NCBI RefSeq assembly: GCF_002900365.1
Contig: NZ_CP025979.1
Location: 3,782,001 to 3,846,000, forward strand
Source: Escherichia marmotae
GTDB lineage: Bacteria > Pseudomonadota > Gammaproteobacteria > Enterobacterales > Enterobacteriaceae
Direction of reading: 5' to 3'
DNA length: 64,000 nt
Shown here: positions 18,661 through 28,088 of the stretch, in pieces
Layout of the letters: every line of letters starts with the position of its first letter
How positions within the stretch are numbered: the first letter of the stretch is position 1
Made by a program: the position numbers and the translations under genes
The notes under the pieces: model-generated
Databases searched by the model: none
What the model was told of the DNA's origin: nothing
The model's input: the letters and a program-made list of their open reading frames with translations, nothing else

Positions 18661-18690
18661 AAGCCAACCTTAAGAACTTAAGGTTGGCTT
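18661..18690. terminator. Hairpin after adiC, overlapping a PmrA/BasR box
   Basis: A perfect 14-bp inverted repeat, AAGCCAACCTTAAG and CTTAAGGTTGGCTT with a 2-base loop, is followed by AATTTTGCTT. It fits the transcription terminator of adiC. Its right arm is also part of the BasR box described separately. Confidence 0.82.
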
Positions 18691-18693
18691 AAT
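18677..18693 (+). promoter_or_regulatory. BasR (PmrA) box upstream of eptA
   Basis: CTTAAG-GTTGG-CTTAAT matches the two-hexamer, 5-bp spaced PmrA/BasR recognition pattern. It begins 63 bp upstream of the eptA ATG, in position to activate eptA-basRS autogenously under high Fe3+ or mild acid. It overlaps the right arm of the adiC terminator hairpin. Confidence 0.82.
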
Positions 18694-18739
18694 TTTGCTT
18701 TGCGAGCATATGCGCACTTTGTTCGATGGAAACACCGTG

Positions 18740-20383
18740 ATGTTAAAGCGCCTTTTAAAAAGACCCTCTTTGAATTTACTCGCCTGGCTATTGCTGGCCT
18801 CTTTTTATATTGCTATCTGCCTGAACATTGCCTTTTTTAAACAGGTGTTACAGGCGTTACCGCTGGATTCGCTGCATAACGTGCTGGTTTTCTTGTCGAT
18901 GCCAGTCGTCGCGTTCAGCGTGATTAATATTGTTCTGACACTAGGCTCTTTCTTATGGCTTAATCGACCACTAGCCTGTCTGTTTATTCTCGTTGGCGCA
19001 TCTGCGCAATATTTCATCATGACTTATGGCATCGTCATCGACCGTTCGATGATTGCCAATATCATTGATACCACACCGGCGGAAAGTTATGCGTTGATGA
19101 CGCCACGCATGTTACTAACGCTAGGGTTAAGCGGCGTACTTGCTGCGCTGATTGCCTGCTGGATAAAAATCAAACCTGCTGCCTCGCGCCTGCGCAGTGT
19201 TCTTTTCCGTGGAGCCAGTATCCTGATATCTGTACTGCTGATTGTGCTGGTTGCCGTGCTTTTTTATAAAGACTACGCCTCGCTGTTTCGCAACAACAAA
19301 GAGCTGGTGAAATCTTTAAGCCCCTCCAACAGCATTGTTGCCAGTTGGTCATGGTATTCCCACCAGCGACTGGCGAATCTGCCACTGGTACGCATTGGTG
19401 AGGACGCACACCGCAACCCGTTAATGCAAAAAGGAAACCGGAAAAACCTGACCATTTTGATCGTCGGGGAAACCTCGCGGGCGGAGAATTTCTCACTCAA
19501 TGGCTACCCGCGTGAAACCAACCCGCGACTGGCGAAAGATAACGTGATCTATTTTCCTAATACTACGTCTTGCGGCACAGCAACGGCTGTCTCCGTACCG
19601 TGCATGTTCTCAGATATGCCGCGCGAGCATTACAAAGAAGAGCTGGCACAACACCAGGAAGGCGTGCTGGATATCATTCAGCGGGCAGGCATCAACGTAC
19701 TATGGAATGACAACGATGGCGGCTGCAAAGGCGCATGTGACCGCGTGCCTCATCAGAACGTCACTGCCCTGAACTTACCCGGTCAGTGCATCAACGGCGA
19801 ATGCTATGACGAAGTGCTGTTCCACGGGCTGGAGGAGTACATCAATAATCTGCAAGGCGATGGGGTGATTGTCTTACACACCATCGGCAGCCACGGCCCG
19901 ACCTATTACAACCGCTATCCACCGCAGTTCAGGAAATTTACTCCCACCTGCGACACCAACGAGATCCAGACCTGTTCCAAAGAGCAACTGGTCAATACTT
20001 ACGACAATACGTTGCTCTACGTCGACTATATTGTTGATAAAGCGATTAATCTGCTGAAAGAACATCAGGATAAATTTACCACCAGCCTGATTTATCTTTC
20101 TGACCACGGTGAATCGTTAGGTGAAAATGGCATCTATCTACACGGCTTGCCTTATAGCATCGCCCCGGATAGCCAAAAGCAGGTTCCGATGCTGCTGTGG
20201 TTGTCGGAGGATTATCAAAAACGGTATCAGGTTGATCAAAGCTGCCTGCAAAAACAAGCACAAACGCAGCACTATTCGCAGGACAATTTATTCTCAACCC
20301 TGTTGGGATTAACCGGCGTCGAGACGAAGTATTATCAAGCCGCGGATGATATTCTGCAGGCATGCAGGAGAACGACTGAATGA
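18740..20383 (+). CDS. eptA: EptA (PmrC), lipid A phosphoethanolamine transferase
   Basis: This 547-residue inner membrane enzyme has about five N-terminal membrane helices (to about residue 180) and a periplasmic alkaline-phosphatase-like domain. The nucleophile Thr lies in ILIVGETSRAENFSLNGYPRET, with metal-site residues in IYLSDHGESLGENGIYLHG. It adds phosphoethanolamine to lipid A, lowering negative charge and polymyxin binding. The ATG at 18740 gives the known N-terminus MLKRLLKRPSLN. Its last codons overlap the basR start by 4 bp, giving an eptA-basR-basS operon controlled by the BasR box at 18677. Confidence 0.96.
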   Translation: MLKRLLKRPSLNLLAWLLLASFYIAICLNIAFFKQVLQALPLDSLHNVLVFLSMPVVAFSVINIVLTLGSFLWLNRPLACLFILVGASAQYFIMTYGIVIDRSMIANIIDTTPAESYALMTPRMLLTLGLSGVLAALIACWIKIKPAASRLRSVLFRGASILISVLLIVLVAVLFYKDYASLFRNNKELVKSLSPSNSIVASWSWYSHQRLANLPLVRIGEDAHRNPLMQKGNRKNLTILIVGETSRAENFSLNGYPRETNPRLAKDNVIYFPNTTSCGTATAVSVPCMFSDMPREHYKEELAQHQEGVLDIIQRAGINVLWNDNDGGCKGACDRVPHQNVTALNLPGQCINGECYDEVLFHGLEEYINNLQGDGVIVLHTIGSHGPTYYNRYPPQFRKFTPTCDTNEIQTCSKEQLVNTYDNTLLYVDYIVDKAINLLKEHQDKFTTSLIYLSDHGESLGENGIYLHGLPYSIAPDSQKQVPMLLWLSEDYQKRYQVDQSCLQKQAQTQHYSQDNLFSTLLGLTGVETKYYQAADDILQACRRTTE

Positions 20384-21048
20384 AAATTCTAATTGTTGAA
20401 GACGATACACTGTTATTGCAGGGATTGATTCTGGCGGCACAAACTGAAGGCTACGCGTGTGATGGCGTCACGACCGCGCGGATGGCGGAACAAAGCCTGG
20501 AAGCCGGTCATTACAGCCTGGTGGTGCTGGATTTAGGTTTACCCGACGAAGATGGACTGCATTTTCTCGCTCGTATCCGGCAGAAAAAATACACCCTGCC
20601 GGTACTGATCCTCACCGCCCGCGACACGCTTACCGACAAAATCGCCGGGCTGGATGTCGGTGCCGACGACTATCTGGTGAAGCCTTTCGCGCTGGAAGAG
20701 TTGCACGCCCGCATCCGCGCCCTGCTGCGACGCCATAATAATCAGGGCGAAAGCGAGCTGAAGGTTGGCAACCTGACGCTGAATATGGGTCGCCGTCAGG
20801 TATGGATGGGCGGTGAAGAGCTGATCCTGACACCAAAAGAATATGCCCTGCTGTCGCGCCTGATGCTCAAGGCGGGTAGTCCGGTGCATCGGGAAATTCT
20901 CTACAACGACATTTACAACTGGGACAACGAACCCTCAACGAATACCCTGGAAGTGCATATCCATAACTTGCGCGACAAAGTGGGCAAAGCCCGTATCCGC
21001 ACCGTGCGCGGCTTTGGCTATATGCTGGTCGCTAATGAGGAAAACTAA
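20380..21048 (+). CDS. basR: BasR (PmrA), response regulator
   Basis: This 222-residue OmpR/PhoB-type regulator has a receiver domain, with the phospho-acceptor Asp in SLVVLDLGLPDEDG and Lys in LVKPFALEEL. A winged-helix DNA-binding domain follows (EYALLSRLMLKAGSPVHREIL and VRGFGYML). It activates eptA, arn and related lipid A modification genes. Its start overlaps the eptA stop (ATGA), and basS begins within 10 bp of its stop. Confidence 0.97.
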   Translation: MKILIVEDDTLLLQGLILAAQTEGYACDGVTTARMAEQSLEAGHYSLVVLDLGLPDEDGLHFLARIRQKKYTLPVLILTARDTLTDKIAGLDVGADDYLVKPFALEELHARIRALLRRHNNQGESELKVGNLTLNMGRRQVWMGGEELILTPKEYALLSRLMLKAGSPVHREILYNDIYNWDNEPSTNTLEVHIHNLRDKVGKARIRTVRGFGYMLVANEEN

Positions 21049-21057
21049 TTGAACCTG

Positions 21058-22149
21058 ATGCGTTTTCTGCGTCGACCAATATCGCTGCGTCAACGGCTGA
21101 TATTGACCATTGGGGCAATTCTGCTGGTGTTTGAGCTGATCAGCGTTTTCTGGCTATGGCATGAAAGCACCGAGCAGATTCAGCTATTTGAGCAGGCGCT
21201 GCGCGACAATCGCAACAACGATCGCCACATCATGCGTGAAATCCGTGAGGCGGTCGCCAGTCTGATTGTTCCTGGCGTGTTTATGGTCAGTCTGACGCTG
21301 TTTATCTGCTATCAGGCGGTACGTCGCATCACCCGCCCACTGGCGGAACTGCAAAAAGAGCTGGAAGCGCGTACCGCCGACAACCTGACACCTATTGCTA
21401 TTCACAGTGCCACCCTCGAAATCGAAGCGGTAGTTTCTGCATTGAACGATCTGGTCAGTCGCCTGACCAGCACGCTGGATAACGAACGGCTGTTTACCGC
21501 TGACGTCGCTCACGAACTACGAACGCCGCTGGCAGGGGTACGTTTGCATCTGGAGTTAATGGCGAAAACGCACAACATTGACGTAGCGCCGTTAGTCGCG
21601 CGGCTCGATCAGATGATGGCCAGCGTCTCCCAGTTGTTACAACTGGCGCGCGCCGGACAGTCATTCTCTTCGGGTAATTACCAGCATGTAAAGTTGCTGG
21701 ATGATGTGATCCTGCCCTCCTATGACGAACTCAGCACCATGCTCGACCAGCGTCAGCAAACCTTGCTGTTGCCAGAAAGCGCCGCCGACATCACTGTCCA
21801 GGGCGACGTCACTCTACTACGCATGTTGTTGCGTAACCTGGTAGAAAACGCCCATCGCTATAGTCCCGAAGGCAGCAACATTATGATTAAACTGCAAGAA
21901 GATGGCGGTGCGGTAATGGCAGTTGAAGATGAAGGGCCTGGTATTGATGAGAGTAAATGCGGAGAGTTGAGCAAAGCGTTTGTACGGATGGACAGCCGTT
22001 ATGGCGGAATTGGTCTGGGATTAAGTATTGTCAGCCGCATCACGCAGTTGCATCACGGGCAGTTTTTCCTGCAAAACCGGGAAGAGACTTCCGGCACGCG
22101 CGCCTGGATACGGCTGAAGAAAGATCAATACGTGGCAAACCAAATATAA
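21058..22149 (+). CDS. basS: BasS (PmrB), sensor histidine kinase
   Basis: This 363-residue sensor has two membrane helices (about 15-37 and 67-88) around a short periplasmic loop (HESTEQIQLFEQALRDNRNN) that senses Fe3+, Al3+ and low pH. A HAMP domain, a dimerisation/phospho-acceptor helix with ADVAHELRTPLAG, and an ATPase domain (NLVENAHRYS, DEGPGI, GGIGLGLSIV) follow. An in-frame TTG three codons earlier is open, but the ATG at 21058 gives the standard length. Its 3' end overlaps the antisense pmrR gene by about 25 bp. Confidence 0.95.
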   Translation: MRFLRRPISLRQRLILTIGAILLVFELISVFWLWHESTEQIQLFEQALRDNRNNDRHIMREIREAVASLIVPGVFMVSLTLFICYQAVRRITRPLAELQKELEARTADNLTPIAIHSATLEIEAVVSALNDLVSRLTSTLDNERLFTADVAHELRTPLAGVRLHLELMAKTHNIDVAPLVARLDQMMASVSQLLQLARAGQSFSSGNYQHVKLLDDVILPSYDELSTMLDQRQQTLLLPESAADITVQGDVTLLRMLLRNLVENAHRYSPEGSNIMIKLQEDGGAVMAVEDEGPGIDESKCGELSKAFVRMDSRYGGIGLGLSIVSRITQLHHGQFFLQNREETSGTRAWIRLKKDQYVANQI

Positions 22150-22214
22150 AGAAAGCTGCTTACTACCAGCACGCTAAACACGGTAGTTAAACTTTCATAA
22201 ATACGGTTTTTCAT
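22125..22214 (-). CDS. pmrR: PmrR, 29-residue inner membrane peptide
   Basis: A 29-codon frame starts MKNRIYESLTTVFSV and ends LYIWFATY. It consists of one membrane helix after a basic N-terminus and matches PmrR, the BasR/PmrA-induced peptide that binds and inhibits the lipid A phosphotransferase LpxT. It lies antisense to the last 25 bp of basS (stop TCA at 22125-22127). The start is preceded by a GAGAGT purine-rich stretch on its strand. Too short for usual ORF calling; identification is by sequence. Confidence 0.88.
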   Translation of the reverse strand: MKNRIYESLTTVFSVLVVSSFLYIWFATY

Positions 22215-22297
22215 TGCACTCTCCTCCATTGAACTGGAGGAGAGTATGCACGCCAGAGATTAAGTGAACCTTAAGAGTCGGGTCAGACCGATTGGGG

Positions 22298-22329
22298 GCC
22301 TGATAAGACGCGACAGCGTCGCATCAGGT
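22298..22329. repeat. REP element
   Basis: A single REP palindrome (GCCTGATAAGACGCGACAG followed by CGTCGCATCAGG) sits downstream of the 3' end of proP, between it and the pmrR/basS region. Confidence 0.85.
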
Positions 22330-22342
22330 AATCCATTTCAGG

Positions 22343-23845
22343 TTACTCATCAATTCGCGGATGTTGCTGTACCAGGCGAGTGCGTTTCGCCTGCAAATCG
22401 GCAATCTCGTGGTCAATATCTTCGATTTTTTGCTCGATATTATCGTAATGCTCAACGAGAATTTCCTTCGCTTCCTGCAAATCTGACGCCGCCGGTGTCG
22501 CGCCTTTCAACGGACGATTCGCCGTCTCTTTCATGGTCACGCCGGTAATCAAACCAATCACCGCCACTGCCATCAGGTAATACGCTGGCATCATCAGATC
22601 CTGCGAACTTTCTACCAACCATGCCGCCAGCGTTGGCGTCAGACCGGCAATCAGCACCGAAATATTAAATGCCGCCGCCAGCGCGCTGTAACGGATATGC
22701 GTCGGGAACATCGCTGGCAGCGTTGAGGCCATAACGCCCGTAAAACAGTTGAGGATCACTGCCAGCATCAACAGTCCGGCAAAAATCAGACCGATGATAT
22801 TACTGTTAATCAGAATAAACGCCGGGATCGCCAGTGCAAACAGCGCAACACTACCGAGGATCACAAACGGACGACGGCCAAAACGGTCACTCAGCAGGCC
22901 CATCACCGGCTGCACAAACAACATCCCGATCATAATGGCGATAATAATCAGCACCCCGTGATCTTCGGAGTAATGCAGGTTATGCGACAAATAACTTGGC
23001 ATATAGGTCAGCAGCATGTAGTAAGTCACGTTAGTGGCTATCACCAGACCAATACACGTCAACAGGCTGCGCCAGTGCTTCGTGGCAATCTCTTTAAACG
23101 AGATTTTCGGGCCATCCTGCAAACCTTCGCGGTCGCCCTGTTCCAGTTTCTCAACATGTTGCTGGAACGCTGGTGTCTCTTCTAAAGCATGACGTAGATA
23201 AAGTCCGATAATCCCTAACGGCAGAGCGATAAAGAACGGAATACGCCAGCCCCAGTCGAGGAAGTTCTCTTCACCGACGATGGTAGAAATTAACACCACC
23301 ACACCCGCGCCCAGAACAAACCCGGCAATAGAACCGAAATCCAGCCAGCTACCCATAAAGCCACGTTTGCGGTCAGGAGAGTATTCCGCAACAAATATCG
23401 ATGCTCCGGTATATTCGCCGCCGACCGAGAAACCTTGCGCCATCTTACAAATCAACAGCAGAACCGGTGCCCAAATACCAATCGAGGCATAGGACGGTAT
23501 CAATCCAATACAGAATGTACTGATCGACATAATCACAATGGTGATAGCGAGGATCTTCTGGCGACCATATTTATCGCCCAACATACCAAAGAAGAGCCCG
23601 CCAAGCGGTCGAATCAGAAAGGGAACGGAGAAGGTGGCAAGTGCAGCAACCATCTGCACGCTGGGATCAGCCCCAGGGAAAAAGACTTTACCTAATGCGT
23701 AAGCAACAAAACCATAAACACCAAAATCAAACCATTCCATTGCATTACCCAGCGATGCTGCAGTAATGGCTTTTCGCAGTTTACCGTCATCAATAATAGT
23801 GACATCACGAAGGGTTATCGGTTTTACTTTTTTCCTTTTCAGCAT
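22343..23845 (-). CDS. proP: ProP, osmosensing proline/glycine betaine symporter
   Basis: This 500-residue MFS proton symporter imports proline, glycine betaine and other compatible solutes at high osmolality. Twelve membrane helices are visible. The MFS loop motif GMLGDKYGRQKIL occurs after helix 2 and LLSDRFGRRPFV midway. The C-terminal extension is the family's antiparallel coiled coil (DNIEQKIEDIDHEIADLQAKR), which tunes the osmotic set point. The ATG at 23845 gives the known N-terminus MLKRKKVKPITL; eleven open codons upstream are unsupported. Controlled by CRP and Fis in K-12, with a CRP site seen at 24054. Confidence 0.96.
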   Translation of the reverse strand: MLKRKKVKPITLRDVTIIDDGKLRKAITAASLGNAMEWFDFGVYGFVAYALGKVFFPGADPSVQMVAALATFSVPFLIRPLGGLFFGMLGDKYGRQKILAITIVIMSISTFCIGLIPSYASIGIWAPVLLLICKMAQGFSVGGEYTGASIFVAEYSPDRKRGFMGSWLDFGSIAGFVLGAGVVVLISTIVGEENFLDWGWRIPFFIALPLGIIGLYLRHALEETPAFQQHVEKLEQGDREGLQDGPKISFKEIATKHWRSLLTCIGLVIATNVTYYMLLTYMPSYLSHNLHYSEDHGVLIIIAIMIGMLFVQPVMGLLSDRFGRRPFVILGSVALFALAIPAFILINSNIIGLIFAGLLMLAVILNCFTGVMASTLPAMFPTHIRYSALAAAFNISVLIAGLTPTLAAWLVESSQDLMMPAYYLMAVAVIGLITGVTMKETANRPLKGATPAASDLQEAKEILVEHYDNIEQKIEDIDHEIADLQAKRTRLVQQHPRIDE

Positions 23846-24053
23846 AGCTTTCCTCGCAGAATAAGCCCATTTCCGCACACGTCAGGCAAATCGACGTGGC
23901 GCCCGCAAAAGGGGAGCGGGAATTGCAGGGTGCAATCTCTGTAACAAGCGTAGCGGGTTTATTTACACGTTCTGATTAAGAACTGTACAACCAAACCTGT
24001 TGACGCCTGAATTGGGCAGTTAATGACCTTTTTACCCTACCAGCGTTTAAATT

Positions 24054-24069
24054 TGTGATCAACTTCACA
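24054..24069. promoter_or_regulatory. CRP site upstream of proP
   Basis: TGTGATCAACTTCACA has both consensus half-sites, TGTGA and TCACA, with a 6-bp spacer. It lies about 210 bp before the proP start, consistent with the CRP-regulated P1 promoter described for E. coli proP. Confidence 0.85.
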
Positions 24070-24114
24070 CATGGATTTCGTTTAACACTCATTGGTGTAA
24101 CCGATTATTTACAC

Positions 24115-24987
24115 TTAATTTACAGTGAAGATTTCCTCTACCATCGCCCCCGCCAGACGCTGTGCTGAGCAGAGCCGTGGCATCCCCAGCGCGACAGTTT
24201 GCCAGCGTTGGGTTACTGACCAGCAAACGGGCTGTTTATCGGCATCGGACCACTTGCCCAGCCAGCTTAAAAAGTCAGCATAATCTCCGCCAGTCGGGGT
24301 AGTGGGAGAGGTAAACCACTGAGGGTAATAATGACGAGTAGTCGGTGCTGCGTTGATACTTTCGGCCAGATATTGCGTCGCTTTCACGCGCAAATCGTCA
24401 AGCAACAACACCGCCGCTTGCGGGCTTCCCAGACGGCAGGCATCACCAAACGCCCCCCAGCGCAACTCTTCCAGAACAATGAAACAACGCCCAGGCAACG
24501 ACCAGGCGTTATACGCACCAGCACGCCAGCGGGTAAAAACTTGCGCGCTCTGCTCGCCCGCCTGCACCAGTAATCCTCGTTGCATTAACGCTTTTTCCTT
24601 CCAGCAACAACGGCTGGAAAACCACTCATACAACGCGGCAATTTGCTGCGGAAGTTTCGGAAAAGCAGATTGTGGGCGGTGATCCATTTTTTGCAATAGT
24701 GCCAGATGTTGCGCGACCTGCGTCAGCGCCAGATGAGCGGGATCAAGCATCGCCGCCAGTTTTTCCACCAATGTCAGGCGCAGGCTAAGCGGCGCATTTA
24801 ACATTCCTGCGTTCGCCCACGTCTGAAGCTGTGTGCGAGCAAGGATCTCCTGCATCAGCCGTTCGCGAAACTGCTGCTGATGGGCTTGTGGATAGCGGGC
24901 GTCATTGCCCTGCGCCAGATCCACTAAAAAGCGGGGATAAACCGACTCCAGCACGCGACCGGGGCCGTCCAGTAACGTCTTAGTCAA
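24115..24987 (-). CDS. yjcZ: YjcZ, conserved protein cotranscribed with crfC
   Basis: This 290-residue protein of unknown function shows no membrane segment or recognised catalytic motif; its sequence is rich in Leu, Gln and Trp. It is two residues shorter than K-12 YjcZ at the C-terminus (ends ...EEIFTVN). The start overlaps the yjdA/crfC stop by 4 bp, so the two are translationally coupled. A role with the dynamin-like CrfC is likely from the arrangement alone. Confidence 0.9.
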   Translation of the reverse strand: MTKTLLDGPGRVLESVYPRFLVDLAQGNDARYPQAHQQQFRERLMQEILARTQLQTWANAGMLNAPLSLRLTLVEKLAAMLDPAHLALTQVAQHLALLQKMDHRPQSAFPKLPQQIAALYEWFSSRCCWKEKALMQRGLLVQAGEQSAQVFTRWRAGAYNAWSLPGRCFIVLEELRWGAFGDACRLGSPQAAVLLLDDLRVKATQYLAESINAAPTTRHYYPQWFTSPTTPTGGDYADFLSWLGKWSDADKQPVCWSVTQRWQTVALGMPRLCSAQRLAGAMVEEIFTVN

Positions 24988-27212
24988 TATCGTTCTGCCG
25001 TGAAAAGTGTTTGAATATCATCGCGTAACAACTGAGAGTCCGTATAAATCCAGCCGTGAGTCATCACAGTCTGCTGCAATTGCTGCTGCATCATCTTAAC
25101 TACAGATTCATTTTGTTGACGCAGAGCCAGGCTTTCGCGTAAACGCGTCTGTAATTCCGTCAAGCATAAAGCTAAATCAGCAAAAAAAGTGCTCATGTCT
25201 GCCGTGACAGAATCATCGACCTGAACCGCCAAAGCTTTAGCCATTTGTTGGCAATAAAGGTCGACTTCCGCGGTTAACATTCGTTGTAGCGCGCTGTAAT
25301 CAATAGCCTCCGGCGGAGATTTCTCACTACTCCGCCCCCAGTCGGGCTGATTCAGCCAGCGCGAGAAAGTCTCACGCACAATGCCAAAACGGGTGATCTG
25401 CTCATCCGTTTTTTCCTGGCGAGATATTGCATTGCTGAACAACTGACGAGTATTGAAGTGGGGAGCTGCGCTGTGAAAAGCAGGAAAATGAAATCCAGGA
25501 CGAAACCCGGACTCACTCAATTCCGTTTTAACCCGTTGCTCAATGGGACGAATAACATCGGTTAACACCCGGCAAAGGGTTGATTCCAGTTCAGTAAAAC
25601 GCAGCGTGAAGTCACGGCTGATTTTGGTTTGTGCCGTCTGTAACAACGTCTCGCAGCGGGTGCGGATCTCACTTAACGGCCACGAATCATGTTGAAACAG
25701 CGCAGCTAACTGGGCATTCACCTCATTTTGCTGCTGACACAGAAAGTCGGTGGCTGACGTCAGGGCCACCTTGATTTCATGTTTAATCTCGCCACTCACC
25801 TGTACCTGATTGAGCTGCAATAGCTGCATATTTTCTTCAACCTGGCGGATATTTTGCCGCAATTGTTCGCAGGCGACGTTCAGCCCGTGTGCGCGAAAAT
25901 CCAGATATTCCCGCGCCTGCAGGGCGTAATTCAACAACTTATGCGATGCAGATCGCAGAGCATATAACGACGCGTTAGCGTAGGCGGCATGGAGTAACGC
26001 CTGAACCGGTTGGGCGAATAGCGAATCGTCCCACAGTTGATCGGCAGCATGACGAATATGGTCGATATCCGCCAGATCGGCGTTACACCAGCGCCTGCCC
26101 AGCGCCGCATGGGCAAAATCCTCCACCCAGCGTTGTTGCTCCGGTGCTGGTAATTTACCGTTGTTGACTAACTCATGGCGTGCCCGATTCGCCAGATAGC
26201 CCCACATCGACGACACCGGAAATATCTGCCCAGGCGTAACGCAACCTTTCATCAGCGTCCCGGAAATCAGCGCCCTCACCTGTTCGGCATCGTCACTGTT
26301 CCGATCCTGCTGATCGAACTTATTGACCAGTACATACAGCGGTACTGATTTCCCCACCGCTAAAACCGCCTCACGAACCTCCTCATCGGAGATTGACTTC
26401 AGTTGCGTATAATCCAGTACCGCCAGCACTGCGGAGGCGCGCGCCAGTTGCTCGTTAAGCATTTCTTGCAGATGTGGTTGCCCGGCTTCATTTGGCCCGG
26501 GAGTATCCAGTAACGTTAACTGCCCGGGATAACTCTCCAGCCCCGCCAGATGGACAAACTCCACTTCAATCACTGGAATATGCTCAATGGCGGCATAAGC
26601 AGAAAAGGGAAAATCGACGTCCAGCGCCTTCGCCAGACGCACCAAATCATTCAAACTTTTCAGGCAATGAAAAATAGGCTGGGCACCAAGATAATATTTT
26701 TCGAAAGCGATGCCATTTTCGATCCGCTGCATAAGTGCGCGCATATCTTTATCTATTTCCAGCAGATCGGTCAGATGTTTAATATCGAAATCACGCAAGC
26801 GCTGTTGTAATTGTTGGATTAAACGGTCGATTGGCGCGACATGCGAAAAATGCAACACCGGTTCTTTTTGCCCCGGAGCATGGCGAATAAGCGTCGGTAG
26901 CGCAGTCATAGGACGGTTGCGATTAGGAAGAACTTCAGTGCCAACAATAGCGTTAATGGTGGTTGATTTCCCTGCTTTCATGGTGCCAACAATCGCCAGC
27001 ACCATTTCCAGACGGGAGATTTTACGCAGCTCATTACTCAACATGGCATGACGCTCGTCGATATTATGCTGCCCCCAGGGCAAAGTCAGTGGTGGTGTAT
27101 CTTCTCCGGGTACAGAGAGAGGCATTTTTTCCAGTAACTGCAACTGTTGTCGGGAAAGCTGTAACAGGCGTTCAGCCTCCTGACTTAACTCATATATTGT
27201 CTGTGTGTACAT
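24984..27212 (-). CDS. crfC: CrfC (YjdA), dynamin-like clamp-binding GTPase
   Basis: This 742-residue dynamin-family protein has a GTPase domain near its N-terminus: P-loop AIVGTMKAGKSTTINAIVG (about residues 75-93), the DTPGPNEAG switch region and VNKFDQQD as the guanine-specificity motif. Long helical regions follow. The N-terminal RQQLQLLEK stretch resembles a beta-clamp binding motif. CrfC is described as holding sister replication forks together through DnaN and affecting chromosome equipartition. It is the first gene of a crfC-yjcZ pair. Confidence 0.92.
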   Translation of the reverse strand: MYTQTIYELSQEAERLLQLSRQQLQLLEKMPLSVPGEDTPPLTLPWGQHNIDERHAMLSNELRKISRLEMVLAIVGTMKAGKSTTINAIVGTEVLPNRNRPMTALPTLIRHAPGQKEPVLHFSHVAPIDRLIQQLQQRLRDFDIKHLTDLLEIDKDMRALMQRIENGIAFEKYYLGAQPIFHCLKSLNDLVRLAKALDVDFPFSAYAAIEHIPVIEVEFVHLAGLESYPGQLTLLDTPGPNEAGQPHLQEMLNEQLARASAVLAVLDYTQLKSISDEEVREAVLAVGKSVPLYVLVNKFDQQDRNSDDAEQVRALISGTLMKGCVTPGQIFPVSSMWGYLANRARHELVNNGKLPAPEQQRWVEDFAHAALGRRWCNADLADIDHIRHAADQLWDDSLFAQPVQALLHAAYANASLYALRSASHKLLNYALQAREYLDFRAHGLNVACEQLRQNIRQVEENMQLLQLNQVQVSGEIKHEIKVALTSATDFLCQQQNEVNAQLAALFQHDSWPLSEIRTRCETLLQTAQTKISRDFTLRFTELESTLCRVLTDVIRPIEQRVKTELSESGFRPGFHFPAFHSAAPHFNTRQLFSNAISRQEKTDEQITRFGIVRETFSRWLNQPDWGRSSEKSPPEAIDYSALQRMLTAEVDLYCQQMAKALAVQVDDSVTADMSTFFADLALCLTELQTRLRESLALRQQNESVVKMMQQQLQQTVMTHGWIYTDSQLLRDDIQTLFTAERY

Positions 27213-27613
27213 GGAAAATTCTTCCTTAAAGCAAATTTTATTACTTTTATTTAGCCAGATTGTTTTTTAGTTCTGCTTTCGGATTTTATAATTACAGCAG
27301 TAAATAACTCTTATAATTAATATAGTCTTTTTATCCGAATGAATAAGCCTCTTCCGATACATTTAAAATGTCAGAAAGATAGAAATAATAATTGAATTAA
27401 AAAAAGAACAAGAAGAGAGTTAACCTTAACTTAAATAATAAATGGAGGCAAAAAGATTATTTTCTTTTTGCGTTGTCTTTCAAATGAAAACGTTTGTCGT
27501 CTAAAATCAGCAGTACCCCCGACAAACTCAGGGATTTTGTGTATAATTGCGGCCTTTTTCGGCAATCTGCCGTTTTTTGGCGCTTTTGCCCTGCTGACTT
27601 TGAGGAAATCCAC
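27213..27613. other. crfC-yjdM divergent intergenic region
   Basis: An AT-rich 401-bp region between the divergent crfC and yjdM starts, without a credible gene. A perfect -10 hexamer TATAAT occurs at 27542-27547, with a partial -35 CCGACA at 27519-27524 (17-bp spacing), giving a likely yjdM promoter. Confidence 0.6.
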
Positions 27614-27949
27614 ATGTCATTACCAAACTGCCCGAAATGCAACTCCGAATACACTTACGAAGATAACGGCATGTACATCTGCCCGGAATGCGCCTACGAA
27701 TGGAACGACGCTGAACCTGCACAGGAAAGCGACGAGCTGATCGTTAAAGATGCTAACGGCAACCTGCTGGCTGACGGCGACAGCGTTACCATCATTAAAG
27801 ACCTGAAGGTAAAAGGTAGCTCTTCGATGCTGAAGATCGGCACCAAAGTGAAAAACATCCGCCTGGTTGAAGGTGACCATAACATCGATTGCAAAATCGA
27901 TGGTTTTGGCCCGATGAAACTGAAATCTGAGTTTGTGAAAAAGAACTGA
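27614..27949 (+). CDS. yjdM: YjdM (PhnA), zinc-ribbon protein
   Basis: This 111-residue protein was formerly called PhnA. An N-terminal zinc ribbon with CPKC and CPEC pairs precedes an acidic linker and a C-terminal SH3-like domain (DGDSVTIIKDLKVKGSSSMLKIGTKV). Despite the old name it is not phosphonoacetate hydrolase and is not required for phosphonate use; its function is unknown. The ATG at 27614 gives the known N-terminus MSLPNCPKCN. An open extension upstream lacks support. Followed by a BIME. Confidence 0.95.
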   Translation: MSLPNCPKCNSEYTYEDNGMYICPECAYEWNDAEPAQESDELIVKDANGNLLADGDSVTIIKDLKVKGSSSMLKIGTKVKNIRLVEGDHNIDCKIDGFGPMKLKSEFVKKN

Positions 27950-27956
27950 TTTCGAT

Positions 27957-28026
27957 TGCCGGGTGCGAAGCATCCGGCAACGGTGCCAATGCCTGATGCG
28001 ACGCTTACCGCGTCTTATCAGGCCTA
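27957..28026. repeat. BIME: paired REP elements
   Basis: Two REP palindromes in opposite orientation (TGCCGGGTGCGAAGCATCC, and GCCTGATGCGACGC paired with GCGTCTTATCAGGC) lie just after yjdM and before yjdN. Confidence 0.88.
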
Positions 28027-28088
28027 CTCTTCATCTGTACAAAATTCAAACTACACTTAACTGACTTCTCTTCACTGAGGTCACCATC

